Assembly (NCBI RefSeq): GCF_030546805.1
Contig: NZ_JAUOPC010000018.1
Coordinates: forward strand, 1 to 64,000
Reading direction: 5' to 3'
Length of the DNA: 64,000 nucleotides
Source: Cyclobacterium sp. 1_MG-2023
Lineage (GTDB): Bacteria; Bacteroidota; Bacteroidia; Cytophagales; Cyclobacteriaceae
In this document: in pieces, positions 36,387 to 45,399 of the stretch
Numbering within the stretch: position 1 is the stretch's first letter
How the letters are laid out: every line of letters begins with the position of its first letter
The notes under the pieces: generated by a model
Seen by the model: only the letters and a program-made list of their open reading frames with translations
Database searches by the model: none
Told to the model about the DNA's origin: nothing
Made by a program: the position numbers and the translations under genes

Positions 36387-37310
36387 ATGGAGCAGCTTAG
36401 TACCAGACATTTATTGGGGATAAAAGACCTGAGCCCTGCAGATATTCAATTGATTTTTGAAACAGCAGACAATTTCAAAGACATATTGAACAGGCCAATT
36501 AAAAAAGTACCTTCTCTAAGAGATATAACCATTGCCAACGTTTTTTTTGAGAACTCTACAAGGACAAAGCTTTCTTTTGAATTGGCAGAAAAAAGACTAT
36601 CGGCAGATGTAGTCAATTTTGCGTCGGCAAGTAGTTCTGTTAAAAAAGGAGAAACACTGATCGATACAGTCAATAATATTTTGGCCATGAAAGTAGACAT
36701 GGTCGTTATGAGGCATTCCAGTCCTGGAGCGCCTCATTTTTTATCCAAGCATATTAGTGCCAATATCGTCAATGCCGGGGATGGGACCCATGAGCACCCC
36801 ACGCAAGCCTTGTTAGACTCCTTTTCTATCAGGGAAAAACTCGGGGATGTAGCTGGTAAAAAGGTAGCAATTATTGGAGATATTTTGCATTCGAGGGTAG
36901 CTTTATCGAATATTTTCTGTCTTCAAAAGCTTGGGGCAGAAGTGATGGTTTGTGGGCCGGTGACCTTATTGCCCAAATACATTGCAGATTTAGGGGTGAA
37001 GGTAGAACATGATGTATTCAAAGCTTTGCAATGGTGTGATGTAGCCAATGTGCTCAGGATTCAATTGGAGAGGCAGCAAATTAAGTATTTTCCTTCCCTC
37101 AGAGAATACTCCCTTTTTTATGGGATCAATAGGGAATTATTAAACAGATTAGATAAAGAAATTGTAATCATGCACCCGGGCCCAATCAATAGAGGTGTAG
37201 AATTGAATTCTGATGTTGCAGATTCAGAACATGCTATTATCCTACAGCAAGTAGAAAATGGTGTAGCTATTAGAATGGCGGTATTGTATTTGCTAGCAGG
37301 TGTGAAATGA
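36387..37310 (+). CDS. pyrB: Aspartate carbamoyltransferase catalytic subunit
   Basis: A 307-residue enzyme joining carbamoyl phosphate and aspartate, the committed pyrimidine step. Carbamoyl-phosphate motif FENSTRTKLSFE lies near 49-60, with HPTQALLD near 134 and HPGPINRGVE near 265. Normal length for a catalytic subunit; pyrI is not adjacent. It is in an operon with pyrR, and functionally downstream of the CarB encoded at 24424-27243. Confidence 0.96.
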   Translation: MEQLSTRHLLGIKDLSPADIQLIFETADNFKDILNRPIKKVPSLRDITIANVFFENSTRTKLSFELAEKRLSADVVNFASASSSVKKGETLIDTVNNILAMKVDMVVMRHSSPGAPHFLSKHISANIVNAGDGTHEHPTQALLDSFSIREKLGDVAGKKVAIIGDILHSRVALSNIFCLQKLGAEVMVCGPVTLLPKYIADLGVKVEHDVFKALQWCDVANVLRIQLERQQIKYFPSLREYSLFYGINRELLNRLDKEIVIMHPGPINRGVELNSDVADSEHAIILQQVENGVAIRMAVLYLLAGVK

Positions 37311-37370
37311 GGGCTTAATCGGTAGCCTCCTTTTTATCTATCATTTTAAAAATGTTTTAAAAATAAGTCC

Positions 37371-38738
37371 ATGATATACAATTCAATTGTTGAAACTATC
37401 GGAAACACCCCTTTAATTAGATTAAACAATTTAAATAAGGGGATAGAAGGAGAAATACTGGTTAAAGTAGAATATTTTAATCCGGGCAATTCCATGAAAG
37501 ATAGAATGGCTGTGAAAATGGTAGAGGATGCTGAAAAGGACGGGATATTGAAACCTGGAGGAACCATTATCGAAGGCACTAGTGGCAATACCGGAATGGG
37601 ACTGGCCCTTGCAGCTATCTCAAAAGGGTACAAATGCATTTTTACGATGGCTGACAAACAGTCCCAAGAAAAAATTGATATTTTGAAGGCTGTAGGAGCT
37701 GAGGTTATCGTCTGTCCTACCAACGTAGCCCCTGACGACCCAAGGTCATATTATGCAGTAGCCCAAAAACTAAATAAAGACATTCCCAATTCTTTTTATC
37801 CCAACCAATACGATAATCCTTCCAATTGGAAAGCCCATTATGAAACCACAGGCCCTGAGATTTGGAGAGACACAGCAGGTGAAATCACCCATTTTGCTGC
37901 AGGTGTAGGTACCGGTGGATCCATGTCAGGGACGGCAAAGTTTTTAAAAGAACAATCAGAAAACCTAATATCTGTGGGAATTGATACCTATGGCTCGGTT
38001 TTTAAAAAATACAAGGAAACAGGAGAGTTTGACGAAAATGAAGTCTATCCTTACCTTACAGAAGGAATAGGAGAGGATATTTTGCCGAAAAACGTTAACT
38101 TTTCAGTGATTGACCATTTTATTAAAGTTACCGATAAGGATGCAGCAGTCATGACCAGGAGGTTGGCCAAAGAAGAGGGACTTTTCGTGGGTTGGTCTTG
38201 TGGATCGGCAGTACATGGTGCTTTGGAATATGCCAAAGAAAATCTCAAAAAAGGAGATCGAATGGTGATTTTACTTCCTGATCATGGGACGCGTTATCTA
38301 GGTAAAGTTTACAATGATGATTGGATGCGAAACCACGGGTTTCTGGAAGATAAGGCCTACGGCACCGCAAGGGATATCGTATCATCAAGGAAGGATGGCT
38401 ATCAATTGGTAGTAGTGGATAAAAACACTAAGATCAAGGAGGCCATTGCCATTATGAATGATAAAAGTGTTTCCCAGATCCCTGTGATGGAAGGGGAACA
38501 TGTCATAGGAAGCCTTACAGACAATAAGCTTTTGCTTAAGATTATTGAGAATCCTGAACTTAAAGATGCCAACGTTTCCGAAGTAATGGAAGATTCCATG
38601 CAATTTGTTGCATTGGACAGCACTTTAGATGTATTGTCCTCTATGGTAGAGAGAGAAAAAGCAGTTTTGGTACGGGACGATAATCATCGGGTACATATCG
38701 TTACCAAACACGATATATTGGCAGCAATTACAAAATAG
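37371..38738 (+). CDS. Cystathionine beta-synthase-like PLP enzyme with CBS pair
   Basis: A 455-residue enzyme. The N-terminal fold-type II domain (1-330) has the PLP lysine at 43 (NPGNSMKDRMAV), the substrate loop EGTSGNTGMGLA and the GTGGSMSGT phosphate loop. Two CBS domains occupy about 345-455 (VSQIPVMEGEHVIGSLTDN; KAVLVRDDNHRVHIVTKHD). This layout matches cystathionine beta-synthase (serine plus homocysteine to cystathionine); cysteine synthases lack the CBS pair, but some bacterial members make cysteine from O-acetylserine, so the reaction is not certain. It follows pyrB by 60 bp. Confidence 0.88.
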   Translation: MIYNSIVETIGNTPLIRLNNLNKGIEGEILVKVEYFNPGNSMKDRMAVKMVEDAEKDGILKPGGTIIEGTSGNTGMGLALAAISKGYKCIFTMADKQSQEKIDILKAVGAEVIVCPTNVAPDDPRSYYAVAQKLNKDIPNSFYPNQYDNPSNWKAHYETTGPEIWRDTAGEITHFAAGVGTGGSMSGTAKFLKEQSENLISVGIDTYGSVFKKYKETGEFDENEVYPYLTEGIGEDILPKNVNFSVIDHFIKVTDKDAAVMTRRLAKEEGLFVGWSCGSAVHGALEYAKENLKKGDRMVILLPDHGTRYLGKVYNDDWMRNHGFLEDKAYGTARDIVSSRKDGYQLVVVDKNTKIKEAIAIMNDKSVSQIPVMEGEHVIGSLTDNKLLLKIIENPELKDANVSEVMEDSMQFVALDSTLDVLSSMVEREKAVLVRDDNHRVHIVTKHDILAAITK

Positions 38739-38773
38739 TATTCCAAGTAGAGAAATAGAATAGCAGACTTATT

Positions 38774-39409
38774 ATGGACAAAAAGCATTTGGACCTGATC
38801 TTAGAAGGAGATTTTGATTTTGATATCAGGGAAGCCATAGAAAGTGGCTGGGAAACTTATAAAAAAGTGGCCATTTATTCTATCTCCTTTACCCTTTTGA
38901 TCGTTTCTCTTCAGTTTTTGTTTATGTATTACGCGGAGAACTTTCTATTCGTGTATTCATTTTTTCTTGCAGGGCCTCTTTTCGCGGGTTTTTATTTGGT
39001 AGCCAATAAAATCAGCCATGGAGAGCAGGTGATTTACCCGGATTTCTTTAAAGGCTTTAATTATTACTTGCCGGTGGTTTTGGTTTGGATAGTTGGTCAA
39101 GTAATCACCGTTTTAGGGATTTTTGCTTTGATTCTTCCAGGAATCTACTTTCTGGTCGGATATATGTTTAGCATATTGATCACCATCTTTTCAGGATTGG
39201 ATTTTTGGAATTCCCTGGAATACAGCAGAAAGATTATTCACAAAAAATGGACTAAGTTTTTTCTTTTTGGATTGGTCTTGGCCCTGATGAATTTAATCGG
39301 AGGGTTGCTATTTGGGATCGGGTTGGTCGTTACCATACCTTTAACCTACTATGCCATTTATCATGTTTTCGAAAGCTTAAATCTAGGTCTCCCCATTGAG
39401 GAAGAATAG
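38774..39409 (+). CDS. Multi-pass membrane protein of unknown function
   Basis: A 211-residue protein with about five or six membrane helices (near 33-52, 57-77, 100-125, 128-148, 170-197). A soluble acidic N-terminus (LEGDFDFDIREAIESGWETYKK) resembles the start of bacterial DUF975-type membrane proteins, in which WxxxKK precedes helix 1. No transporter motif is recognised. It lies 35 bp after the PLP enzyme, and the C-terminus is acidic (PIEEE). Confidence 0.72.
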   Translation: MDKKHLDLILEGDFDFDIREAIESGWETYKKVAIYSISFTLLIVSLQFLFMYYAENFLFVYSFFLAGPLFAGFYLVANKISHGEQVIYPDFFKGFNYYLPVVLVWIVGQVITVLGIFALILPGIYFLVGYMFSILITIFSGLDFWNSLEYSRKIIHKKWTKFFLFGLVLALMNLIGGLLFGIGLVVTIPLTYYAIYHVFESLNLGLPIEEE

Positions 39410-39749
39410 GGTTTTAACAATAGATAGGCTTTTTTTAAGGCCAATTGCCAATTTTTTTTAAAAAGCCCTTCATTTTCAAAGGTTTAAAGGCGTACTTTGC
39501 ATCTAAGTATAAATTATTCAATAGAACTGCTTTGTTGCTATGAATTCTTTTACCCGGATTATGAAATAGGATTTCCTGAGCTCTCCTAGGGAGGTTTGTA
39601 ATCGCAAGAAAATCAGGCTGTTTTGAGATTTTAGCATAGCATTGCTATGGTGAAATTGAAAACAGTATCGATGAGGCTGATCTTGAAGCGATTTCAGCAA
39701 GTAATAGATGGTCTATTGCATATTTCGGGTTTAAAAACCAACCTTGATT
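39410..39749. other. Intergenic leader of the hybrid kinase gene
   Basis: 340 bp without a convincing gene. TACTTTGC at 39493-39500 resembles a -7 element with one-base-short spacing and would give a leader of about 240 nt. A small inverted repeat CATAGC att GCTATG lies near 39636-39650. No known RNA motif recognised. Confidence 0.35.
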
Positions 39750-42302
39750 ATGAGATTCAATGCAAGAATAATGGTAATCCTCGGTTTTTTCCTGGGGATT
39801 TGTTTAATAGTGGGGGTAGGGGCAATTACCTATTTTAGTGTGACCAAACTATTGGCCTCTGTCGAATCCCTTTCCGAGCCCAACGAAAAACTGAGAAACC
39901 TCAATCAACTTTTGGCTGACATCTACCAACTAGACAAGTCTAGAAGTGTGTTTGTGGAGGAAGATACCAGCCATAATCTGGATTATTACAATCAGATACA
40001 AAATGAAATTAAAAAGCTTGAAGCCATTGTTTCGGATTCTACAGAACTAAAAAAACTGAAAGGGATTAGCTATAGTGTCAATGAGTTGATGGTGGTTTAT
40101 AAAGGTCTGGAAGATGTAAAGAAGAGTCTTTATAACAGGAATTTTAGCAATGAAGCCTTATACAATATTGAAAGAAAAATTAAAAGGAAAGAAGAGTTAA
40201 GTAGACTACAGAATTTAGGTAAAATAAGGATTGGAATAGACCCTTCAGCGCTCAAAGACCAAAATCAGACCACAGATAAATCACCCAAATCGATAAACAA
40301 GGATGTGACTTCTTCCGGGACTTTGGCAGGAGACGGAAAAGAAGACATGGATAAGATCAAGGGTACATTGAGGCTTAACCTTAACCGCTTGAACCCGGTG
40401 GATGATGTCATGCCTGTAGATACAGATTCCATCATTTATACTGTAAGGCAAATGGTATTGGATATCAATAATGAAGAGCAATATCTCAGGTCCAGATTAA
40501 GTGAGTTGGAACAAGAGCTCAATGATAAAAACAGGGAGCTGATCATGAATATTCAGAGTGTGGTCACCTCTCTACAAAATGAATCTCTATTAAGGTCTAA
40601 GGCTGAAAATGATTCAGCATATGAGTTGACCTATAAACTGTCAATATTACTTGGCGTATTGATTGCTGTAGGGGTGGTTGGTTCTTCGGGTTTTATTTAT
40701 AGTATTATCCGAGAAATTAAAAAGGCAGAAGCTTATCAGGAAAAACTTGCTGAGGCCAAAAGGAGGTCAGACAATCTGGCCAAAACCAAGCAAGATTTCT
40801 TAGCCAGCATGAGCCATGAAATACGGAATCCCCTTCATGTAATTCAAGGTTATAATGAGGCTTTGCTTAAAACCAATCTGGGTGAAGCTCAAACTGAATA
40901 TGTCAGAATGATACAATTTGCTTCGGGAACACTCTTGGGAATTGTAAATGATATTCTAGACTTTTCGAAGTTGGAAGCGGGTAAAATTAAGATCGAAAAA
41001 GTGATTATTAATCCCGATACATTTTTTAAAGACATACATTCCTTTTTCAAGCAAAAAGCTACAGATAGTGGGCTCTCTCTGGAGTTTTCGGTGCTGCTTC
41101 CCAAAAATAAATACCTATTGGGAGATGATTTAAGGATTAATCAGATCATGAATAACCTGCTATCTAACGCAGTGAAATTTACTGAAAAAGGGAAGGTTTC
41201 GGTTAGGGTTTCCATGGATAATGCTGATAATTTGGTGCTTGAAGTTTCAGATACAGGAATGGGAATGGATGAAAGCCTTCAAGCCAATTTGTTTAAAGAA
41301 TTCAATCAGGGAGATGGCACCATTTCCAGGAAATATGGCGGTACTGGTTTGGGGCTGGCAATTGTGAAAAAGTTAGTAGACCTTCAGGAAGGGAAAATAG
41401 CTTTAGCTAGCAAGTCCGGAGAAGGAACCCAAATCACTGTTTCAATACCTGCTACCTTACTGGACAAGAAAGAGGAAAGTGCGGCCCCTGTAGTGGACTC
41501 CAATGCAGTGGGAAACTTGAAGGTGCTTTTAGTGGATGATGATGAAATGGGGTTGAAATTCACAAATTTACTTTTTAGTGGCTTAGGGGCGCAGGTTGTT
41601 GCCTATCCTGGAGGAATTGAATTTATGAATAACTTTGTGGAGGAAGATTTTGATCTGGTGTTGCTGGATATTCAGATGCCGGAAATAGATGGTTATCAGG
41701 TTTTTAAGTCCTTAAGGTCGAGAGAAAAATACCAGGAGGTACCCATCGTGGCCATGACCGCGAATGTTTTTACCAAAGATAGAGAAAGCATGATCAATGA
41801 AGGTTTCGATGGTGTTTTATTGAAGCCATTTAATGAAGCTGAACTTGTTAAAATAATAGTTGATTTTGTTAAGCCACAAAAAGAAGAGGTGCTTCTTGCT
41901 TCACCCGAAAAGTTAAATCCAATCCTTTCTAATAAAGAAGAGGACAGTTATACCGCTCCAAGTTACAGCTTAGTTGATATCAGGAAATTTTGTATGGGAG
42001 ATGAAGCATTGTTTAAGGAGGTGGTAGAAGGATTTTATACCCAAACAGGCTTGGATTTAATCATGATGAATAAAGCTTGTGATGAAGAAGATTATGAGAC
42101 AATACGATCCATTGCACACCAGCTTTCCAGTCGATTGGGGCAATTACAATTCAAATACAAAGATCTCGCAAAAGAAATTGAGATTGATCTGAAAAGGAAT
42201 AATACCCAAGACATTCAAGAAAAAGTGTGGACTTTGACGGAGAAAATCAATACCCTTCTGGAAGATCTTGCAGTAAAATTTGGCTACGAAATGGTGGATT
42301 AA
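39750..42302 (+). CDS. Hybrid sensor histidine kinase with receiver and HPt domains
   Basis: An 850-residue membrane kinase starting at the ATG at 39750 (a TTG six bases upstream is less likely). Helix 1 spans about 8-30, an extracytoplasmic helical sensor region about 31-290, and helix 2 about 294-316. HisKA has its phospho-His in MSHEIRNPLH near 356. The ATPase domain follows (INQIMNNLLSNAVKFT; DTGMGM; GGTGLGLAI), then a receiver domain with Asp in LLDIQMPEIDG near 640, and an HPt domain with His in IAHQLSS near 789. The full phosphorelay is therefore in one chain. The 3' end overlaps the convergent regulator by 4 bp, and they may work together. Confidence 0.93.
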   Translation: MRFNARIMVILGFFLGICLIVGVGAITYFSVTKLLASVESLSEPNEKLRNLNQLLADIYQLDKSRSVFVEEDTSHNLDYYNQIQNEIKKLEAIVSDSTELKKLKGISYSVNELMVVYKGLEDVKKSLYNRNFSNEALYNIERKIKRKEELSRLQNLGKIRIGIDPSALKDQNQTTDKSPKSINKDVTSSGTLAGDGKEDMDKIKGTLRLNLNRLNPVDDVMPVDTDSIIYTVRQMVLDINNEEQYLRSRLSELEQELNDKNRELIMNIQSVVTSLQNESLLRSKAENDSAYELTYKLSILLGVLIAVGVVGSSGFIYSIIREIKKAEAYQEKLAEAKRRSDNLAKTKQDFLASMSHEIRNPLHVIQGYNEALLKTNLGEAQTEYVRMIQFASGTLLGIVNDILDFSKLEAGKIKIEKVIINPDTFFKDIHSFFKQKATDSGLSLEFSVLLPKNKYLLGDDLRINQIMNNLLSNAVKFTEKGKVSVRVSMDNADNLVLEVSDTGMGMDESLQANLFKEFNQGDGTISRKYGGTGLGLAIVKKLVDLQEGKIALASKSGEGTQITVSIPATLLDKKEESAAPVVDSNAVGNLKVLLVDDDEMGLKFTNLLFSGLGAQVVAYPGGIEFMNNFVEEDFDLVLLDIQMPEIDGYQVFKSLRSREKYQEVPIVAMTANVFTKDRESMINEGFDGVLLKPFNEAELVKIIVDFVKPQKEEVLLASPEKLNPILSNKEEDSYTAPSYSLVDIRKFCMGDEALFKEVVEGFYTQTGLDLIMMNKACDEEDYETIRSIAHQLSSRLGQLQFKYKDLAKEIEIDLKRNNTQDIQEKVWTLTEKINTLLEDLAVKFGYEMVD

Positions 42303-43666
42303 TCCAAACCGTATTTTTCAAGTTTGTTGTACAGTGTTTTCCTGTCCATGTTCAATACTTTTGCAGTTTTGGATTTATTAAACCGCATCTCTTCCAATGT
42401 TTTTATGATAAGTGATTTTTCCTGATCCTCGAATGAGCTTTTTAGATCCGTGGCAGAGTTTATGTCTGCAGGGTGAAATGGCTCCTGATCGAGGAGTTCT
42501 GAAGGGATAACTTTAGATTGAATTTGACCTTCTCCTGTTAGCAATACTGCTCGCCTGATAATGTTTTTTAGCTCACGTAAATTCCCGGGCCAGTGATACT
42601 TTTTAAAGATCTTCACCACCTCCGGGCTAAACCCTGTCACATTCTTTTCAAGTGTAGCATTGCTTTTTATCAAAAAAAGATTGGAAAAAAACATTAAGTC
42701 TTCTCGCCTTTCTCTCAAGGGTTGGGCCCTTAAGCTGAATTCGTTTAATCGGTGGAAAAGGTCTTCCCTAAATAGTCCTTGTCTGGAAAGGTCTTGTAAA
42801 TCTTCATTGGTTGCTGCAATTATTCTAACATCCACAGAGATGTCTTTATTGGCGCCAATCTTTCTTATCTTTCGCTCTTGTATAGCTCTGAGAAGCTTGA
42901 TTTGTATCTCATAACTTAGATTTCCGATTTCATCCAAGAAGATTGTTCCCCCATTTGCATTCTCAAAATGCCCTGTTTTATGGTCTATAGCTCCTGTAAA
43001 AGCTCCTTTTACGTGACCAAATAGCTCACTTCCGGCAAGTTCCTTTGATAAGGCCCCACAGTCCACAGCAACGAAAGGACCCTTAGATCGTTTGGATTGT
43101 TGGTGTACCCGCTTCGAGATATATTCTTTACCTGTACCACTTTCCCCCAATACAATAATGCTTAAATCAGTGGGTGCCACCAAGCCAATATGTTCTTCTA
43201 TTTGCAGGGCTTCTTTACTTTTACCTATTTGGTAATCCAATTCAGAAAGTTTATTTGCAGTCTGCACTTTTTTATTTACTTGAAGGGAAGGTTTTCGCTG
43301 CTTGTTTTCCTTCTTTAATGCCTGTTGTACAGTAAGGAGTAATTCATCCGGTTGAATAGGCTTGGTAATGTACTCAAAGGCCCCCATTTTCATGGACTTG
43401 ACTGCCGTTCTAATGTCAGAATAATTTGTAATCAAAATCACAGGGAATTCCGGTTGTTCATTGAGCACTTGATCAAGTATTTCCATACCGGTCCCATCAG
43501 GTAAACGATAATCAGTGATGATTAAATCAACTTGATGCTTTTCAAAATAGCTCAGGCCTTCCGACACTTTTGTGCTATTCATTACCTCAAATCCATTTTT
43601 CTCTAAAAATTTGCTAATGATTTTAGAGTAGGTAAGGTCATCCTCAATTAAAAGAATTTTTGACAT
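42299..43666 (-). CDS. NtrC-family sigma-54-dependent response regulator
   Basis: A 455-residue regulator. The receiver domain has phospho-acceptor Asp 52 (ITDYRLPDGTG); the AAA+ domain (about 150-375) has Walker A GESGTGKEY, the sigma-54-contact loop GAFTGA and the DEIGNLS segment. A Fis-type HTH ends the protein (NKSKTAKVLNMDRKTLYNKL). It should activate sigma-54 promoters upon phosphorylation. It is tail-to-tail with the hybrid kinase, with a 4-bp overlap, so the HPt domain of that kinase is a plausible phosphate donor. Confidence 0.94.
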   Translation of the reverse strand: MSKILLIEDDLTYSKIISKFLEKNGFEVMNSTKVSEGLSYFEKHQVDLIITDYRLPDGTGMEILDQVLNEQPEFPVILITNYSDIRTAVKSMKMGAFEYITKPIQPDELLLTVQQALKKENKQRKPSLQVNKKVQTANKLSELDYQIGKSKEALQIEEHIGLVAPTDLSIIVLGESGTGKEYISKRVHQQSKRSKGPFVAVDCGALSKELAGSELFGHVKGAFTGAIDHKTGHFENANGGTIFLDEIGNLSYEIQIKLLRAIQERKIRKIGANKDISVDVRIIAATNEDLQDLSRQGLFREDLFHRLNEFSLRAQPLRERREDLMFFSNLFLIKSNATLEKNVTGFSPEVVKIFKKYHWPGNLRELKNIIRRAVLLTGEGQIQSKVIPSELLDQEPFHPADINSATDLKSSFEDQEKSLIIKTLEEMRFNKSKTAKVLNMDRKTLYNKLEKYGLD

Positions 43667-43703
43667 ATAAAATTAATACGCATTAGATTTTAAATATAAA
43701 GGA

Positions 43704-43731
43704 AAAGCACCGATTTCACAATCAGTGCTTT
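43704..43731 (-). terminator. Terminator after the small membrane-anchored protein
   Basis: Hairpin arms AAAGCAC.GATT / AATC.GTGCTTT with one mismatch, continued on the minus strand by TTCCTTTATATTT. It separates the upstream minus-strand gene from the NtrC-type regulator. Confidence 0.65.
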
Positions 43732-43764
43732 CAGGTAAACGTTGGCTTAGCTGTTTTTATATTT

Positions 43765-44139
43765 TTATTGTGAAACAATGATTCCATTTTCGTCATAGAG
43801 CACCATTATGTTAAAATAATCGGCATCTTTGAAACATACATCATAGAAATCATCATCGTTATGTGATATTTTTGTTACCGTTCGAATTTCTAAATCGTTA
43901 ATTAAACTGTCAGTCTGAATAACCCTTTGGATATTCAGTGGTAAATCGGTCGCAGCAATACTTACAGAGTCTGTAAATATATTTCTTGTGCTACTGTATA
44001 CGGAGGATTCAATTGGATGGTTGTCCTTGTTGTTCCTAAATATTTCATGGCTATTCCATTGAAACTTAAATGGTAAGGTGAAAATGAATAAAATGAACAA
44101 CGTACCAACTCCCAGCCCAACAATAATTTCACGTCTCAT
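43765..44139 (-). CDS. Membrane-anchored protein of unknown function
   Basis: A 124-residue protein with one N-terminal hydrophobic helix (IIVGLGVGTLFILFIFTLPF) and an extracytoplasmic tail of about 95 residues. The C-terminal half (VTKISHNDDDFYDVCFKDAD, then YFNIMVLYDENG) looks like a small alpha-beta domain of PepSY/BLIP type, but the match is only by eye. It stands between its own terminator and the candidate small RNA, which is transcribed away from it. Confidence 0.6.
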   Translation of the reverse strand: MRREIIVGLGVGTLFILFIFTLPFKFQWNSHEIFRNNKDNHPIESSVYSSTRNIFTDSVSIAATDLPLNIQRVIQTDSLINDLEIRTVTKISHNDDDFYDVCFKDADYFNIMVLYDENGIIVSQ

Positions 44140-44262
44140 GATCGAAAGGTTATAAGTCCTTTTAATGCATTTACTGTGCCAACTTTAAGTTCATTGAACG
44201 ACTGGGGTTTTGTATAAAATTTATGGGTAAAATGTACCCATACTGCTGACCTCAAACAACCC

Positions 44263-44293
44263 TTGTGGGAAATGAAAAACTTTACTAACTTTG
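44263..44293 (+). promoter_or_regulatory. Bacteroidota-type promoter for the RNA before murI
   Basis: TTG at 44263-44265 and TAACTTTG at 44286-44293 (full TAnnTTTG match) are separated by 20 bp, the normal spacing for the phylum's housekeeping sigma factor. Predicted transcription start is near 44299-44301. Confidence 0.7.
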
Positions 44294-44297
44294 TTAT

Positions 44298-44406
44298 GCA
44301 CGCTTAGTGTTTGGAGCTTAATCCATGCCTAACGTGCAAAATGTTTTAATTTAATTTAACCCTTCGCTTGCATTTCCCCGGATGCGTGAATCCGGGGAAT
44401 TTATTT
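44298..44406 (+). ncRNA. Candidate small RNA or murI leader/attenuator (about 105 nt)
   Basis: The predicted transcript begins with a hairpin: GCACG (44298-44302) pairs with CGTGC (44333-44337), then TTAG with CTAA, then TGGA with TCCA around a 6-nt loop, with one bulge. An unstructured AU-rich linker follows, then a GC-rich terminator. No protein frame fits the interval and I do not recognise a known RNA family (the 4.5S and 6S hallmarks are absent). It may be a free sRNA or a 5' leader controlling murI, which starts 34 bp after the terminator. Confidence 0.5.
44374..44406 (+). terminator. Terminator hairpin upstream of murI
   Basis: A perfect 10-bp stem TTCCCCGGAT / ATCCGGGGAA (44374-44383, 44390-44399), 6-nt loop, then TTTATTTTT. 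It is oriented with murI and has no coding gene before it on that strand. Confidence 0.8.
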
Positions 44407-44439
44407 TTCTATAAAAAGCTTTTAAATTTCTAAGTAATT

Positions 44440-45255
44440 ATGGCCATCGTTGCGCAATCGCCCATAGGGATTTTTGACAGTGGAATAGGAGGGTTGACTG
44501 TAGCCAAGGAAGTAAAAAAAATGCTTCCAAATGAGCAGATCGTTTATTTTGGTGATACCGCCCATTTGCCTTATGGTGATAAAAGTACGGCAGCTATACA
44601 AGCCTACTCCGTGAAAATAGCGGATGCCTTACTTAAAGAAAATTGCAAAATGATTTTAATTGCCTGCAATTCAGCCTCTGCTGCTGCCTTTGATTTAGTG
44701 AAGGCTTATGTGGCTTCTAAGGCATTGGTTATGAATGTCATTGATCCGGTTGTCGATTTTCTTGGTAACAATCATAAAGACGAAAATGTTGGCTTAATTG
44801 GCACCAAGCAAACGGTGACCTCCGGTGTGTATTTACGAAAAGTAAACGACCTTGGTCAAGGAATTATAATAAAATCATTGGCCACCCCTTTGCTTGCTCC
44901 AATGATTGAAGAGGGCTTTCATTTACAAAATATAAGTAAAGATATTATTGCTTCTTATTTAAATCGGTCAGAATTAAAGGAAATTCAAACATTAGTTTTG
45001 GGTTGCACCCATTATCCTTTAATCAAGCATCAAATAATGGAATTTTATAATGGAAAGATTCAAATTATAGATGCATCAGAAACCGTTGCCAAGTCGGTAG
45101 AAAATCTACTCCGAAAGAACAAGCTTTTAGCGGGGCATATTTCAGAACAAAAAGACAAATTTTTGGTCTCAGATTACACGGTTTCTTTTGAAGAAACTAC
45201 CAAGCTTTTCTTTGGTAAACAGATAAAACTACAAAAATTTCCTTTATGGGAATAG
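44440..45255 (+). CDS. murI: Glutamate racemase
   Basis: A 271-residue enzyme that makes D-glutamate for peptidoglycan. Both catalytic cysteines are visible (ACNSAS, Cys 76; LGCTHYPL, second half), as are the N-terminal FDSGIGGLTVAKE and FGDTAHLPYG motifs. Full length, normal motifs. A terminator-like hairpin lies directly in front and may regulate read-through into this gene. Confidence 0.96.
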   Translation: MAIVAQSPIGIFDSGIGGLTVAKEVKKMLPNEQIVYFGDTAHLPYGDKSTAAIQAYSVKIADALLKENCKMILIACNSASAAAFDLVKAYVASKALVMNVIDPVVDFLGNNHKDENVGLIGTKQTVTSGVYLRKVNDLGQGIIIKSLATPLLAPMIEEGFHLQNISKDIIASYLNRSELKEIQTLVLGCTHYPLIKHQIMEFYNGKIQIIDASETVAKSVENLLRKNKLLAGHISEQKDKFLVSDYTVSFEETTKLFFGKQIKLQKFPLWE

Positions 45256-45364
45256 GGGTTTTTTGAAATTAATATTGTTTTGTGGGTAGGAGTGAAACTT
45301 TTTAGCTAATTTATACTCGGTCTAAGTTTGGGCAGTTTGGGGAACTAATTCTTAAAAAAAGACG

Positions 45365-45372
45365 TAACTTTG
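45365..45372 (+). promoter_or_regulatory. -7 promoter element for purF
   Basis: TAACTTTG, full TAnnTTTG match, 27 bp before the purF ATG. TTTG at 45336-45339 is upstream with a rather long 25-bp spacing. Confidence 0.55.
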
Positions 45373-45399
45373 GTTCATATTTTACTCCTTTAGAACGTT

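Noticed and set aside
44298-44406. Identification of the RNA before murI as 4.5S or 6S RNA
   Set aside because: It lacks the SRP GGAA/GCAG core and the long closing stem and central bubble of 6S RNA.
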